Of a stretch of 64,000 nucleotides of DNA, positions 8,634 through 17,195 are shown in pieces. The stretch covers positions 62,001 to 126,000 of the forward strand of contig NZ_JARUKV010000007.1 of assembly GCF_029688865.1 (NCBI RefSeq), written 5' to 3'. A program made the translations under genes and the position numbers. The first letter of the stretch is position 1, and the number at the start of each line of letters is the position of its first letter. Source of the stretch: Natronococcus sp. A-GB7. Its GTDB lineage: Archaea > Halobacteriota > Halobacteria > Halobacteriales > Natrialbaceae. The notes below the pieces were generated by a model. That model worked only from the letters and a program-made list of their open reading frames with translations, did not search any database and had not been told where the DNA came from.

Positions 8634-9503
8634 CTAGCGGCGGTTCGGCGTCCACTCCTCGCAGGCGTCCATCCCCGTCATCGCCTCCTCGTGGTGGGTG
8701 CAGTACGGAATCAGCTCGTCCGATCCGCGCTCGCGGGCGTACGCGAACTGGCTGCAGTTCCCGCAGTAGCGATCCGTCGGCGACCGGGGTCGATCGTCCC
8801 CGCTGTCGATCAGTTCGGCGTCGGTTCCCTCGCCGTCAGCCGGGGGAGCAGCGGTCTCGACCGGACCGCCGTCCCGCCGAGCGTCCGCCCGGGGTTCGAT
8901 CTCCCCGTCGGGTTCGGCGCCGAGAACGCCGATCCCGCCGAGTCCTCCGAGTCCGCCCGCCTCGTCGTCGGGTCGCTCCACGATCGTTCGATTGTGGCGG
9001 GTGACGTTCAGCTCGAGGGTCCCGCCGGGATCGTTGCGGGTCTTGAAGTTGACCACGCCGACGAACAGACACCACACCGCGGCGAACAGCCCGAGGAGGT
9101 ATATCGCGGCGACCTCGAGGGTCAGGTCGGCACCGACCCCGCGCCAGTGGTAGGGGTAGGCGAGCCAGAACAGCGCGACGCCGAGCAGGCAGAGCCCGGC
9201 GCCGACCGCGCCGGTGGCTCGGACGCGGCGACTCGCCGGCAGGACGAGAAAGAGGCCGACGAGGGCGACCGGAACGCCGACTCCGGCGAGGGCGCCCGCG
9301 ATCCGGACGGTCGCGTACTGGATCGCCATCTCCCAGTCGGTGAGCGCGGCGACGATCCCGTTGAGAAGTTCGGTCGCCGCGACGACGACCCCGAGGACGG
9401 CGAGGACTGCGCCGACGGCGACGAGCGCCGCCCCCGCGTACCGCCGTCGGCGACCCGGACCCGCCCGCGCGTCGCCCCGGTAGACTTCCGTCAAACTGGT
9501 CAT
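8634..9503 (-). CDS. Haloarchaeal four-helix membrane protein with C-terminal cysteine cluster
   Basis: A 289-residue protein with four transmembrane segments in residues 20-150. An acidic linker follows, rich in Gly-Leu repeats (GGLGGLGGIGVLG). The C-terminal domain carries YCGNCSQFAY, YCTHHEEAM and DACEEW, cysteines and histidines that probably bind one zinc. The layout resembles the haloarchaeal DUF7139 family, whose function is not known. It converges on the YdjM-like gene, with only three bases between their stops. Confidence 0.7.
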   Translation of the reverse strand: MTSLTEVYRGDARAGPGRRRRYAGAALVAVGAVLAVLGVVVAATELLNGIVAALTDWEMAIQYATVRIAGALAGVGVPVALVGLFLVLPASRRVRATGAVGAGLCLLGVALFWLAYPYHWRGVGADLTLEVAAIYLLGLFAAVWCLFVGVVNFKTRNDPGGTLELNVTRHNRTIVERPDDEAGGLGGLGGIGVLGAEPDGEIEPRADARRDGGPVETAAPPADGEGTDAELIDSGDDRPRSPTDRYCGNCSQFAYARERGSDELIPYCTHHEEAMTGMDACEEWTPNRR

Positions 9504-9620
9504 GAATGTATATTTGAACTTCAGTTACAAAACAATAACGTCAGACATAGGTCAGATAGTGGAGTGGTTGGCACCCGCGGAAGCGAAAGGTTGAATCGCC
9601 GGGCTCGAAAACTCCCGGTC

Positions 9621-9908
9621 ATGAGCGACGACGAGGAAGAAGACGAGCCCGCCGTCGAACTCGGCGACCGAACGCCCGTCGAGGGAGCGCCGCTGGCCCG
9701 CATCAGTTCGCGGCTCTTCTGGCCCAAGGAGAAAAGCGAGATCGACCGCCTCGAGGGCGACAGCGTCATCCGGACGCCCGACGGTCCGCGGGAGCTCTCG
9801 GCGGTGCTCGAGGAGGTCGACGAGACCTACTTCCAGCGCCACCAGGAGTTCGAACGTCACGTTCGGGCGGTCATCGGCACCGGCCCGGTCCCGACCGCCG
9901 ACGAGTAA
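9621..9908 (+). CDS. DUF5789-family small protein
   Basis: A 95-residue acidic soluble protein, beginning at the ATG at 9621. The pattern LARISSRLFWPKEKSEIDRLEG, then VIRTPDGPRELSAVLEEVD, then FQRHQEFERHVRAVIGTGPV matches the haloarchaeal DUF5789 group as I recall it. No catalytic residues or cofactor motif are evident. It lies six bases upstream of the CPBP-family gene and is probably co-transcribed with it. Confidence 0.7.
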   Translation: MSDDEEEDEPAVELGDRTPVEGAPLARISSRLFWPKEKSEIDRLEGDSVIRTPDGPRELSAVLEEVDETYFQRHQEFERHVRAVIGTGPVPTADE

Positions 9909-9914
9909 CTAGCC

Positions 9915-10613
9915 GTGTCGGCCGAGGGCGAACAAAGCGGCGTCGACTGGCTTCCGGACCGGCTCGACGGGCTCAGCTGGTTCCAGAAGTCGCTGCTGAC
10001 CGGGGCCGTTCTCACCCTACTATGGATGCAGCTGGTTCCCGGCGAGCTCGGGCGCCGCGTCGTCGTCGATTCGATCCTGCTGATCGGCGGCCCGCTCGTT
10101 CTCGGGCTCACCCACGGCAACCACATCGGCTGGAACGTCAACCGAACCGCCGTCCGAAACGCCGTCTTGCTCTCGCTTTTCGTCCTGCCGTTCTATCTCG
10201 TGGGATCGACGCTCCCGACGATCCGGGCCTTCTACCCGATGTGGGAGACCTCGGCCGCGCCCGGCGAGTTCGTTCCCCACGCGATCCAGCTGTTCGCGCT
10301 CGCGCTGGCCGCCGAGACCTACTATCGGGGACTGCTCTGCGTCGGCGTCCGAGAGATCGGGTTCAAGGCCGTCCTGATCAGCCCCGTCGTCTACATGATC
10401 CACCACATGTCGAAACCACCCCTCGAGTTCCTGCTGTCGGGGCCAACGGACATCCTCTTCGGCGCCGTCGACTACAAGTCCAACTCGATCCTTCCGTCGG
10501 TGATCGCCCACGGTGCCGGGCTCGTCCTGCTGGACTGGCTGGTGCTGCACGACCCGCTGTTCGACCCGACGCGCTTTCTCCAGTACCTCGAGTGGCTGCC
10601 GATCCCGATCTGA
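9915..10613 (+). CDS. CPBP (CAAX/Abi) family intramembrane protein, degenerate motifs
   Basis: A 232-residue protein with six or seven membrane helices. It resembles CPBP intramembrane proteases, but the catalytic motifs are altered. Motif 1 is AETYYRG where EExxxR is expected, motif 2 is YMIHHM, and motif 3 is IAHGAG without the usual Asn. One glutamate and the histidines remain. It may be a reduced-activity or non-protease member. The start is a GTG at 9915, six bases after the preceding gene. Confidence 0.72.
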   Translation: MSAEGEQSGVDWLPDRLDGLSWFQKSLLTGAVLTLLWMQLVPGELGRRVVVDSILLIGGPLVLGLTHGNHIGWNVNRTAVRNAVLLSLFVLPFYLVGSTLPTIRAFYPMWETSAAPGEFVPHAIQLFALALAAETYYRGLLCVGVREIGFKAVLISPVVYMIHHMSKPPLEFLLSGPTDILFGAVDYKSNSILPSVIAHGAGLVLLDWLVLHDPLFDPTRFLQYLEWLPIPI

Positions 10614-10670
10614 GGACGGACGGCAGCCGCGACGGTGGAGCTTTTGTGGCTCCCGACCGACTGTCCGGAT

Positions 10671-11135
10671 ATGAGTCTCCCAATCGATCCGGCCGAGATC
10701 GATCCCGACGACGTCGGCGAGAAACAGGCCGTCCTCGAGATGGACCACGAGGAAGCGATCGAACACGTCCGCGAGGTCTGCGAGGAGGTCGGCTTCGGCA
10801 TCCCCGTCGAGTTCTCCCCCTCCGAACTGCTGAACGAGAAAGTCGACGCCGACCGGGATCCCTACTACGTCCTCGGCGCCTGCAACCCCGAGATCGCGGA
10901 CCGGGCGCTCGATCAGACGCTGCGGATGGGTGGGCTCTTCCCCTGTAACGTGATCGTCTGGGAGGAGGAACCGGGCCGCCAGCGAGTGTACCACCTCTCG
11001 ATCATGAGGATCGCGCGCCTGCTCGACATCGCCCCCGACAACGAGGAGTGGGCCGACATCGTCGACACCACGGGCGAGCTCACCGAGGAAGCCTTCGAGA
11101 AGTTCGACTCCGTCGACGCCGAGACGACGGACTGA
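10671..11135 (+). CDS. DUF302-domain protein
   Basis: A 154-residue protein whose central part matches the DUF302 fold: an amphipathic helix EEAIEHVREVCEEVGFGIPVEF, then DPYYVLGACNPEIADRAL, then LFPCNVIVWEE. Two cysteines lie at conserved places. DUF302 is a small alpha/beta domain of unresolved role. The ATG at 10671 (MSLPIDPAEID) is preferred over 10635. The C-terminus is acidic and unstructured. Confidence 0.8.
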   Translation: MSLPIDPAEIDPDDVGEKQAVLEMDHEEAIEHVREVCEEVGFGIPVEFSPSELLNEKVDADRDPYYVLGACNPEIADRALDQTLRMGGLFPCNVIVWEEEPGRQRVYHLSIMRIARLLDIAPDNEEWADIVDTTGELTEEAFEKFDSVDAETTD

Positions 11136-11212
11136 GCCGGCTCGAGACCGTACGCGTCCGACGACCGCACGACGGCCGTCGGACGTTACGTTAGTATTCC
11201 TAAAGGTCAAGA

Positions 11213-11220
11213 TTTACATA
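11213..11220 (+). promoter_or_regulatory. TATA-like box of the AI-2E family transporter
   Basis: TTTACATA, 22-29 bases before the ATG at 11242, in an AT-rich stretch. It supports that start over the overlapping out-of-frame ATG at 11231. Confidence 0.5.
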
Positions 11221-11241
11221 CATTCATAACATGCGTAGAGT

Positions 11242-12324
11242 ATGGGCGTCAGAACCACGTTCTTCGCCCTCCTCCTTCTCGCCCTCGCGGCGGTCACGAC
11301 CCTCATCCTCGCGCCGCTGTTGCAGTACGTGCTGGCCGCTGCGTTGCTCGCGTTCGTGCTCTACCCCGCCCACGAACGGCTCGAGCGGCGGATCGGTTCC
11401 CGACCGTCGGCGCTCGTTCTCACCGGCGTCGCGATCGTCGCCGCGGTCCTTCCGATCCTCTATCTCTCGATCGTCACCGTCCAGACGGTGTTCTCCTTTC
11501 TAAATCGGTTCGACGAGGCTGCAGCCGTCGAGACGGCAAGCGAGTGGGCGATCGGGCTCGGGATCGATCCCGAACTGGTCGCGACGATCCGCGCACAGTT
11601 GCTGGCCGAGGTGAACGGACTGTTCGACAGCGCCGTCGACCTCGCACTGGGGGAGCTGGTCGGACTGCTCGACGCGAGCGTTCGGCTGGGGCTCGGACTG
11701 CTGGTGCTCGTGTTCCTGCTGTACTACCTGCTCGCCGACGGACGGACGTTCGTCGGCTGGCTGGCGGCGGTGGCCCCGCTCGAGGACGAGGTGCGCGACG
11801 AGCTGTTCGCGGAGGTCGACGTCGTCACCTGGGCCGTCATCAAGAGCCACGTCTTCGTCGCCGTCGTCGAGGGACTGCTCGGCGGGCTCGGCTTCTACCT
11901 GCTCGGCGTCCCCAACGTCGCCTTCTGGACGATCGTCATGGTCGTCGTCTCCTTCCTCCCGGCGATCGGCGTCTGGCTCGTCTGGGGACCCGCGGTCGCC
12001 TACCTCCTGATGACGGCTGGCCCGCTTCCGGGGATTGCGTTGCTGCTGTACGGACTCGCCGTGCTCTCGGTCGTCGACAACTACCTGCGGGCGATCTTCG
12101 TCGACCGTCGCACCGGACTCCACCCCGCCGTCGTCCTTATCGGGGTTATTGGCGGCATCTACCTGCTCGGAATCATGGGCCTGTTCCTCGGACCCGTGTT
12201 GCTCGCCGTGTTCAAGGCCGGCCTGAACGTCTTCAACGAGACCGCGCTTACGGCCGACGACGTCCGCCTCGAGTCGACGTCGCGGGACGTGCCCGGTGCC
12301 GATCCCAGTACGGCCGACGACTGA
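11242..12324 (+). CDS. AI-2E family transporter (PerM/TqsA-like)
   Basis: A 360-residue integral membrane protein with about seven helices and the layout of the AI-2 exporter superfamily. Two N-terminal helices come first. A periplasmic-like helical region runs at about 90-140 (WAIGLGIDPELVATIRAQLL). A C-terminal block is conserved as FWTIVMVVVSFLPAIGVWLVWGP and GIYLLGIMGLFLGPVLLAV. Some members exchange sodium for protons or export signalling molecules. The archaeal substrate is unknown. Confidence 0.85.
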   Translation: MGVRTTFFALLLLALAAVTTLILAPLLQYVLAAALLAFVLYPAHERLERRIGSRPSALVLTGVAIVAAVLPILYLSIVTVQTVFSFLNRFDEAAAVETASEWAIGLGIDPELVATIRAQLLAEVNGLFDSAVDLALGELVGLLDASVRLGLGLLVLVFLLYYLLADGRTFVGWLAAVAPLEDEVRDELFAEVDVVTWAVIKSHVFVAVVEGLLGGLGFYLLGVPNVAFWTIVMVVVSFLPAIGVWLVWGPAVAYLLMTAGPLPGIALLLYGLAVLSVVDNYLRAIFVDRRTGLHPAVVLIGVIGGIYLLGIMGLFLGPVLLAVFKAGLNVFNETALTADDVRLESTSRDVPGADPSTADD

Positions 12325-12393
12325 CTCACGGTCGATCGAATCGGCGAAGACGGGCGGCCCCTGGCTTTCCGAATGGCCGTCGGTCAGGGCGGA

Positions 12394-12552
12394 CTACTCC
12401 TCCTCGAGTTCGGACAGTCGCTGCTCCGCGTCGTGGCGAATGTACCCCGAGACGACCGCCAGAACGACGACGACGAAGGCTGGGACCCCGACGAGGAGGA
12501 CGAGCACCGCCAGGATCGGGACGAGGTCGGGACCGAGGAGCGCGAGCCACAT
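12394..12552 (-). CDS. 52-residue single-span membrane protein
   Basis: A short open frame on the minus strand, from the ATG at 12552 to a TAG at 12394. It encodes a 52-residue protein with one long hydrophobic segment (roughly residues 8-37, with Val/Leu/Ala-rich text) and a charged C-terminal tail HDAEQRLSELEEE. The end of the preceding gene and the codon composition (GC-rich third positions) fit a real gene. It lies 54 bases downstream of nre on the same strand, so it may be the second gene of that operon. Function unknown. Confidence 0.6.
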   Translation of the reverse strand: MWLALLGPDLVPILAVLVLLVGVPAFVVVVLAVVSGYIRHDAEQRLSELEEE

Positions 12553-12606
12553 GGTTCGTCCACGTTCGGCGTCCGCTTAGAGGAATGGGTTTCGGAATCC
12601 CACGAA

Positions 12607-13965
12607 TCAGCCGTCGGTGCTCGAGAAGGCGCTCAGGTTCGACTGCAGCCCCGCGGCGAGTTCGGACTTCCGACGGAGTCGAGCCGCGGAGATCGGCAGC
12701 TGAGGCGCGAGGCCGGCGACCGCGTCGTGGAACGTCTCGGCCTCGCCGTACTCCCCGGCGAGGCCCTCCCTGCCCTCGATGGACAGCTCGCTGGCCTCGC
12801 CCGGAACGCCGTCGAAGGCGTTTCGAACGCTCTCTCGGACCTGCCAGACGCCGACGGGCGCCCAGTAGTGGTCGCTGACCTCCCGGAGCACCAGACACTT
12901 CGCCTGTCGGCCGATCGACTCGAGGAACTCGAGGACGCCCAGGCGAGCGGCGTAGTAGGCACCCGCGGTCTCCTCGACGTAGCTCGTCCGTCCCTCGTAC
13001 CCCTCGCTGGCGCTCTGGAGCCAGACCCCGTCGTCGGGGTTGGGGTTCCAGATGCTGCCCGGGGCCTTCATCTCGACGAGCTCGAACTCCCAGTTTCCGG
13101 GGGCGAGGACGATCCAGTAGCGGTTGCCCATGTACTCGTTGACCCGAACCTGGACCTCGTCGATGCTCGGCTCGTTCCGGATGCGACCGCGCAGGAACTG
13201 CCCGACCGTGTCGTCGACGGCCGTGATCGACCACCGGGTCGGGACGAGCCGGCGCTGGTCGCGCTCGCCGAGGGCGCCCGCCGAGAGAATCGAGTTGATC
13301 TCGTAGACGTCGAACCCGCGCCGGTAGAGGTAGGTCATCGCGCCCTGGGCCTGCCAGTCGTCGTCCTCGAGCGTCTTCTTGACCGGGCGCGGAACGTGGG
13401 GGTTCTCCCGAAGCTCGGCGTTCCGGGCGTTCGCACGGGGACCGCGGGGTGTCGCGACGTCGGTCCCCGGCTCGAGCCCGAGATCCGGCGTATCGTCGAG
13501 GCCGATCTCGAGGTCGACGGGGCGGTCGGCGATGGCGACCTCGCGTTGCACGCCGACGAACCCGTCCCAGCTGTCGTGGACGGTCGGCGCCAGCCGACTG
13601 GCGATGCTCGGGGAGTCGACGTTCGCGCGCTTGTTCGAGTTCAGGAGCCCGGTGCGGCGCTGGAGCACGTCGTCGATCCCGTACCCCTGCCGGTACCAGT
13701 CGCCGTCGGTGACGTACTCCTCGGCGGCGTCCTCGTCGCCGACCGGCGAGAGCACGCCGATCGGGATGTCGGGGTAGTTCGAGCGCCCGACGAAGATCGA
13801 GGGCGCCGTCGAGCCGACGAGGGTATCGCCCGACAGCGCCCGCTCGAAGTTGCGCTCGAACTCCTCGAGGTGGTCGGTGATCGCGTAGGACTTCTCCTTC
13901 GCGAGCCGCCGTCGCTCGGCCTCCTCGTCGGGCTCGAGGCTCTCGATGTAGTCGTCGAGGCGCAT
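12607..13965 (-). CDS. Nre-family DNA repair protein, PCNA partner
   Basis: A 452-residue protein of the archaeal Nre (novel repair) family, implicated in mitomycin-C and crosslink repair. The N-terminus FVGRSNYPDIPIGVLSPVG is the family hallmark. The C-terminal 12 residues contain QSNLSAFS (441-448), a good match to the PCNA-interacting Q-x-x-L-x-x-F pattern. The ATG at 13965 (MRLDDYIESLE) is used; the upstream frame to 14256 is non-coding in character. No N-terminal cysteine finger is present. It is divergent from the zinc-finger/aEF1-beta operon. Confidence 0.9.
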   Translation of the reverse strand: MRLDDYIESLEPDEEAERRRLAKEKSYAITDHLEEFERNFERALSGDTLVGSTAPSIFVGRSNYPDIPIGVLSPVGDEDAAEEYVTDGDWYRQGYGIDDVLQRRTGLLNSNKRANVDSPSIASRLAPTVHDSWDGFVGVQREVAIADRPVDLEIGLDDTPDLGLEPGTDVATPRGPRANARNAELRENPHVPRPVKKTLEDDDWQAQGAMTYLYRRGFDVYEINSILSAGALGERDQRRLVPTRWSITAVDDTVGQFLRGRIRNEPSIDEVQVRVNEYMGNRYWIVLAPGNWEFELVEMKAPGSIWNPNPDDGVWLQSASEGYEGRTSYVEETAGAYYAARLGVLEFLESIGRQAKCLVLREVSDHYWAPVGVWQVRESVRNAFDGVPGEASELSIEGREGLAGEYGEAETFHDAVAGLAPQLPISAARLRRKSELAAGLQSNLSAFSSTDG

Positions 13966-14087
13966 TCGACGATGGTTCGAGCTACACGAATTTGAATGTT
14001 GAGTTCGAGGTGCCCCTCCTTCGGCAGTAGCAGGCGAGGCGGTCGCCTCGAGCGGGGTTTCGCCCGGCGAGAGCGACCTCGCAAGGG

Positions 14088-14094
14088 TTAAAAA
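14088..14094 (+). promoter_or_regulatory. TATA box of the zinc-finger/aEF1-beta operon
   Basis: TTAAAAA, 23-29 bases before the ATG at 14117. It implies a leaderless bicistronic message. Confidence 0.65.
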
Positions 14095-14116
14095 CGACGG
14101 GCAAAAAGGGAGGGGT

Positions 14117-14296
14117 ATGAGTACGACGGACGGGCAGGACAGACGCTCCTGTGTCTCCTGTGGAATCAACATCGCGGGCACGAACGCTGCCGCGTTCAAG
14201 TGTCCCGACTGCGGCACGCGCGTCTTCCGCTGTGCCAAGTGTCGCAAGCAGAGCAACCTCTACGAGTGTCCCGACTGCGGATTCACCGGACCATAA
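14117..14296 (+). CDS. Two-CPxCG zinc-finger micro-protein (HVO_2753-like)
   Basis: A 59-residue protein with four CxxC motifs at Cys12/15, 29/32, 39/42 and 51/54, enough to bind two zinc ions. The spacing and length match HVO_2753 of Haloferax volcanii, a micro-protein linked by published deletion work to biofilm formation and swarming. It ends at 14296, and the aEF1-beta start codon follows after two bases, so the two are co-translated. The location next to an elongation factor suggests a translation-linked role, but that is inference. Confidence 0.9.
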   Translation: MSTTDGQDRRSCVSCGINIAGTNAAAFKCPDCGTRVFRCAKCRKQSNLYECPDCGFTGP

Positions 14297-14298
14297 CA

Positions 14299-14565
14299 AT
14301 GGGAAAAGTCGCTGCCAAGATCAAGGTCATGCCGGACAGCCCCGAGATCGACCTGGACGCGCTCCAGGAGCGCCTCGAGAGTGCCCTCCCTGAGGGCGCC
14401 AAAATCAACGGCGTCGAGCGCGAGGACGTCGCGTTCGGCCTCATCGCCCTCTACCCGACCGTCATCGTCCCCGACGGCTCGGGCGGCACGGAAGCCGTCG
14501 AGGAGAACTTCTCGGAGGTCGACGGCGTCGAGAGCGTCGGCGTCGAGAACGTCGGCCGCATCTAA
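14299..14565 (+). CDS. ef1b: Translation elongation factor aEF1-beta
   Basis: An 88-residue archaeal elongation factor 1-beta, the guanine-nucleotide exchange factor that reloads aEF1-alpha with GTP. It begins [12 protein letters not shown]. It shows the compact ferredoxin-like pattern of the family ([20 protein letters not shown], then [15 protein letters not shown]), and its length is normal. It is the second gene of the zinc-finger operon. Confidence 0.95.
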   Translation: MGKVAAKIKVMPDSPEIDLDALQERLESALPEGAKINGVEREDVAFGLIALYPTVIVPDGSGGTEAVEENFSEVDGVESVGVENVGRI

Positions 14566-14682
14566 TCGGGCTCGAGCGATAGTCGTTTTCCGACCGCAAA
14601 CCCGGGAGCGGCCGCGCTCTCGAATCGGCAAGACCGACGGGTCTCCGAACGCTTACCTCACCCCTCGAGAAACGTCTCCGGC

Positions 14683-15966
14683 GTGAACGTGCTGTCGGAC
14701 CCGACGAAGCGGCGGTGGCTCGCGTGGGCCGCGCTGGCGACCGTCTTCCTGCTAGTCAATCTTCATCGGCTCTCGACGGCCGTCATCTCCGAGGAGCTGA
14801 CGGTCGATTTCGAGACCAGCGCAGCCCAGCTAGGGACGCTCCACGCCTCCTTCTTCCTCATCTACGCGGCCATCCAGATTCCCACCGGCGTCCTCGCCGA
14901 CCGGCTCGGCCCCCGTTACGTCGGCTCGATCGGCGGGATCGTCCTGAGTCTGGGCGCGGTCGGGTTCGCCCTGAGCGGGAGCTACCTCGCGGCGTTCGCC
15001 TCGCGGGCGCTCATCGGGCTCGGGAGCGGCGTTATCTTCGTCTCGATCCTGCGGTTCTGTGCCAACTGGTATCGCCCGGACGAGTTCGCGACGATGACCG
15101 GGCTGACCGGTAGCATCGCCGGCCTCGGGGCGATCCTCGCGACGACGCCGCTGGCCGTCACCGTCGGTCAGTTCGGCTGGCGCGCGACGATCCTCTCGCT
15201 TGGTGGCGTCGGCATCGTCGCCGCGGGCGCCGTCTTCGTCCTGGCGCGTCAGTCCCCGTCCGCCGCGGGGCTCGAGCCGATCGAGGGCGTCCCCGAACAG
15301 CCCGACATTACGCTCGCGGAGCTGGGTACCCACCTGCGGACGCTCGCGCGGGATCTCGACCAGTGGCTGCTGTCGGTCGTCTTCTTCGCCGGTAACGGAG
15401 CGATGTTGACCCTCGTCGGGCTGTGGGGCGTCCCCTACATCGTCGTCGTCTACGAACTCGACGTGACGACGGCGTCTTACTTCACCCTCCTCGCGTCGGT
15501 CGGCGTGTTGCTCGGCCCGACGACGATCGGCTGGTTCTCCGATCGGATCGAACGACGGCTGCTGCCGATGACCGTCGGGATCGGGCTGTTCGCGGTCGCG
15601 CTCGCCGCCGTCCCCGTCTTCGGTCAGCCGCCGTTGGCGGTCGTCGCCGTCTCCTATCTGGCCTGTGGCTTCCTCTTCGGCGCCGCAATGTTGTCGCTGT
15701 CGGTCGTCAAGGAACGCTACCCGCCGAGCGCGAGCGGGATCGCGACCGCTACCGTCAACACCGCGGGGTTCGTCGGCGGCACGATCCTGCCGACGGCGAT
15801 GGGCGTAGCACTCGACGCCTACCAGACCGGCGAGACCGTCGAGGGCACCGTCGCCTACACCGAGTTCGGCTACCGGATCGCCTTCGGCATCCTCGCGGCG
15901 ACGGTCGCCGTCGGCTTCTGCTGTGCGTGCTGGCTCATGGTACGAGAACGGTCCCGCTCGGCGTGA
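14683..15966 (+). CDS. MFS transporter
   Basis: A 427-residue, 12-helix MFS protein. Helix 1 includes FLLVNLHRLSTAVISEEL. The A-motif loop reads GVLADRLGPRYVG (about 73-85), and its second-half counterpart is GWFSDRIERRLLP. A Gly-rich helix 5 (GLTGSIAGLGAILATTP) is typical of antiporter-like members, so nitrate/nitrite or organic-anion transport is possible. The start is a GTG at 14683. Substrate unknown. Confidence 0.87.
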   Translation: MNVLSDPTKRRWLAWAALATVFLLVNLHRLSTAVISEELTVDFETSAAQLGTLHASFFLIYAAIQIPTGVLADRLGPRYVGSIGGIVLSLGAVGFALSGSYLAAFASRALIGLGSGVIFVSILRFCANWYRPDEFATMTGLTGSIAGLGAILATTPLAVTVGQFGWRATILSLGGVGIVAAGAVFVLARQSPSAAGLEPIEGVPEQPDITLAELGTHLRTLARDLDQWLLSVVFFAGNGAMLTLVGLWGVPYIVVVYELDVTTASYFTLLASVGVLLGPTTIGWFSDRIERRLLPMTVGIGLFAVALAAVPVFGQPPLAVVAVSYLACGFLFGAAMLSLSVVKERYPPSASGIATATVNTAGFVGGTILPTAMGVALDAYQTGETVEGTVAYTEFGYRIAFGILAATVAVGFCCACWLMVRERSRSA

Positions 15967-16008
15967 GAAAAGCCGACGCGAGGAAACTCGCCGACGCGGT
16001 TCGACCCG

Positions 16009-17019
16009 CTACTCGTCGTCCTCGATCTGCTGCTGGAACTCCTCGAAGTCGATGTTCTCCTCGAGTTCCTCGAGTGCGCCCTCCATGTCCTCGGCGGCCG
16101 CGTCCATGTCACCGAACTCGAGGATGTTCCCCGTCTCCTCGGCCCACTCCTCGGCGTCCTCGTGGGTCGCGGCGTGCTCGGTCGCGGCCTCGAGTTCCTC
16201 CCGGACGTCCTCCGGCGTTCCAGGCGGTGCGATCTGGGTCTGACGGAACTCGGTGAGATAGGCCATGCTGTCGCCGTAGTCCGTGATCTGGTCGATCTCG
16301 GGGAAGGCGTCGAGCTCGGTGTCCATCAGGTTGACGACCGCCGAGACGTTGCCCGACTCCTCGGCCGTGAGCGCGGAGGTGTTCGTCGCGATACCGGCCG
16401 GCGCCTCGCCGGAGATGACCGCCTCGTTGACCTCGCCCCCGCCGTCGTAGGGGACGACGTTGTCCCACGCGAGGTCGTAGTCGTCCCGCAGCAGGTAGGC
16501 CGCGACGTGGCTGTCGTGGCCGACACCCTGAACGGCGAAGTTCTCGAGCTCGCCGTCGGCGTAGGCGTCCTGTAGGTCGGCGTAGTCGTCGACGTCATGA
16601 TCGTCGTTAACGATGATCGTATAGCCGAAAACGCCGAAGTACGCGATCGGTTCGAACTCGGTCGGTTCCCAGGCCTCGACGTCCTCCATCCGCCAGGCGA
16701 ACTGCCAGCTCGGGGTGTTGGCCGTCCCGAACGTGTAGCCGTCGTCGTCCTGGCCGTGGAGCCACTCGATGCCGAGCAGGCTCGCCGCGCCGGCCCTGTT
16801 GTCGATCTCGATCGGCTCGCCCAGCTCCTCGCTCACCAGCGGCTCGAGCTGGCGCGCGTAGGTGTCCGTCCCGCCACCCTCAGACCACGGGATCATCCAC
16901 GTAAGCGAGTCCGAGGGGAACTCCCCGTCGCCCGACTCGTCGTCGAGACAGCCCGCGAGACCGGTAAGCGAGATCGCAGACGTTGCACCGATACCTTTCA
17001 GAAGATGTCGTCGGTTCAC
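16009..17019 (-). CDS. TctC-family (tripartite tricarboxylate transporter) solute-binding lipoprotein, orphan
   Basis: A 336-residue exported binding protein. The GTG start at 17019 gives a twin-arginine leader (NRRHLLKGIGATS) followed by a lipobox LAGC, so it is a Tat-exported lipoprotein. The mature part carries the TctC pattern LTWMIPWSEGGGTDTYAR, then IDNRAGAASLLGIEWL, then QIAPPGTPEDVREELEAA. The C-terminal 60 residues are a Glu-rich helical tail. In this protein family the TctA and TctB membrane subunits normally sit next door. None is seen here, so the partner must be elsewhere or the protein is a sensor. Confidence 0.87.
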   Translation of the reverse strand: MNRRHLLKGIGATSAISLTGLAGCLDDESGDGEFPSDSLTWMIPWSEGGGTDTYARQLEPLVSEELGEPIEIDNRAGAASLLGIEWLHGQDDDGYTFGTANTPSWQFAWRMEDVEAWEPTEFEPIAYFGVFGYTIIVNDDHDVDDYADLQDAYADGELENFAVQGVGHDSHVAAYLLRDDYDLAWDNVVPYDGGGEVNEAVISGEAPAGIATNTSALTAEESGNVSAVVNLMDTELDAFPEIDQITDYGDSMAYLTEFRQTQIAPPGTPEDVREELEAATEHAATHEDAEEWAEETGNILEFGDMDAAAEDMEGALEELEENIDFEEFQQQIEDDE

Positions 17020-17195
17020 GACCGACCGTAGCCGCCGAAGCGGTGATAAGGGTGGTCGCACCTGCAAGAGTTACAGCTATTTCGTACACGAACGACCATT
17101 GAGAGAAGTTGTAGGCGGACGAACGTTTGATAGTCCTGCCCAAGGGTAGATATATCACGGTTTCGTGTGACACAGCCGGGGCGTGAAGCCGCCGA

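Noticed and set aside
9504-9620. Possible tRNA between two genes
   Set aside because: No acceptor stem, T-loop or anticodon arm could be formed; it holds promoters only.
12607-14256. Longer Nre reading frame starting at 14256
   Set aside because: The first 97 codons are antisense to the zinc-finger micro-protein; the family's N-terminus begins at 13965.
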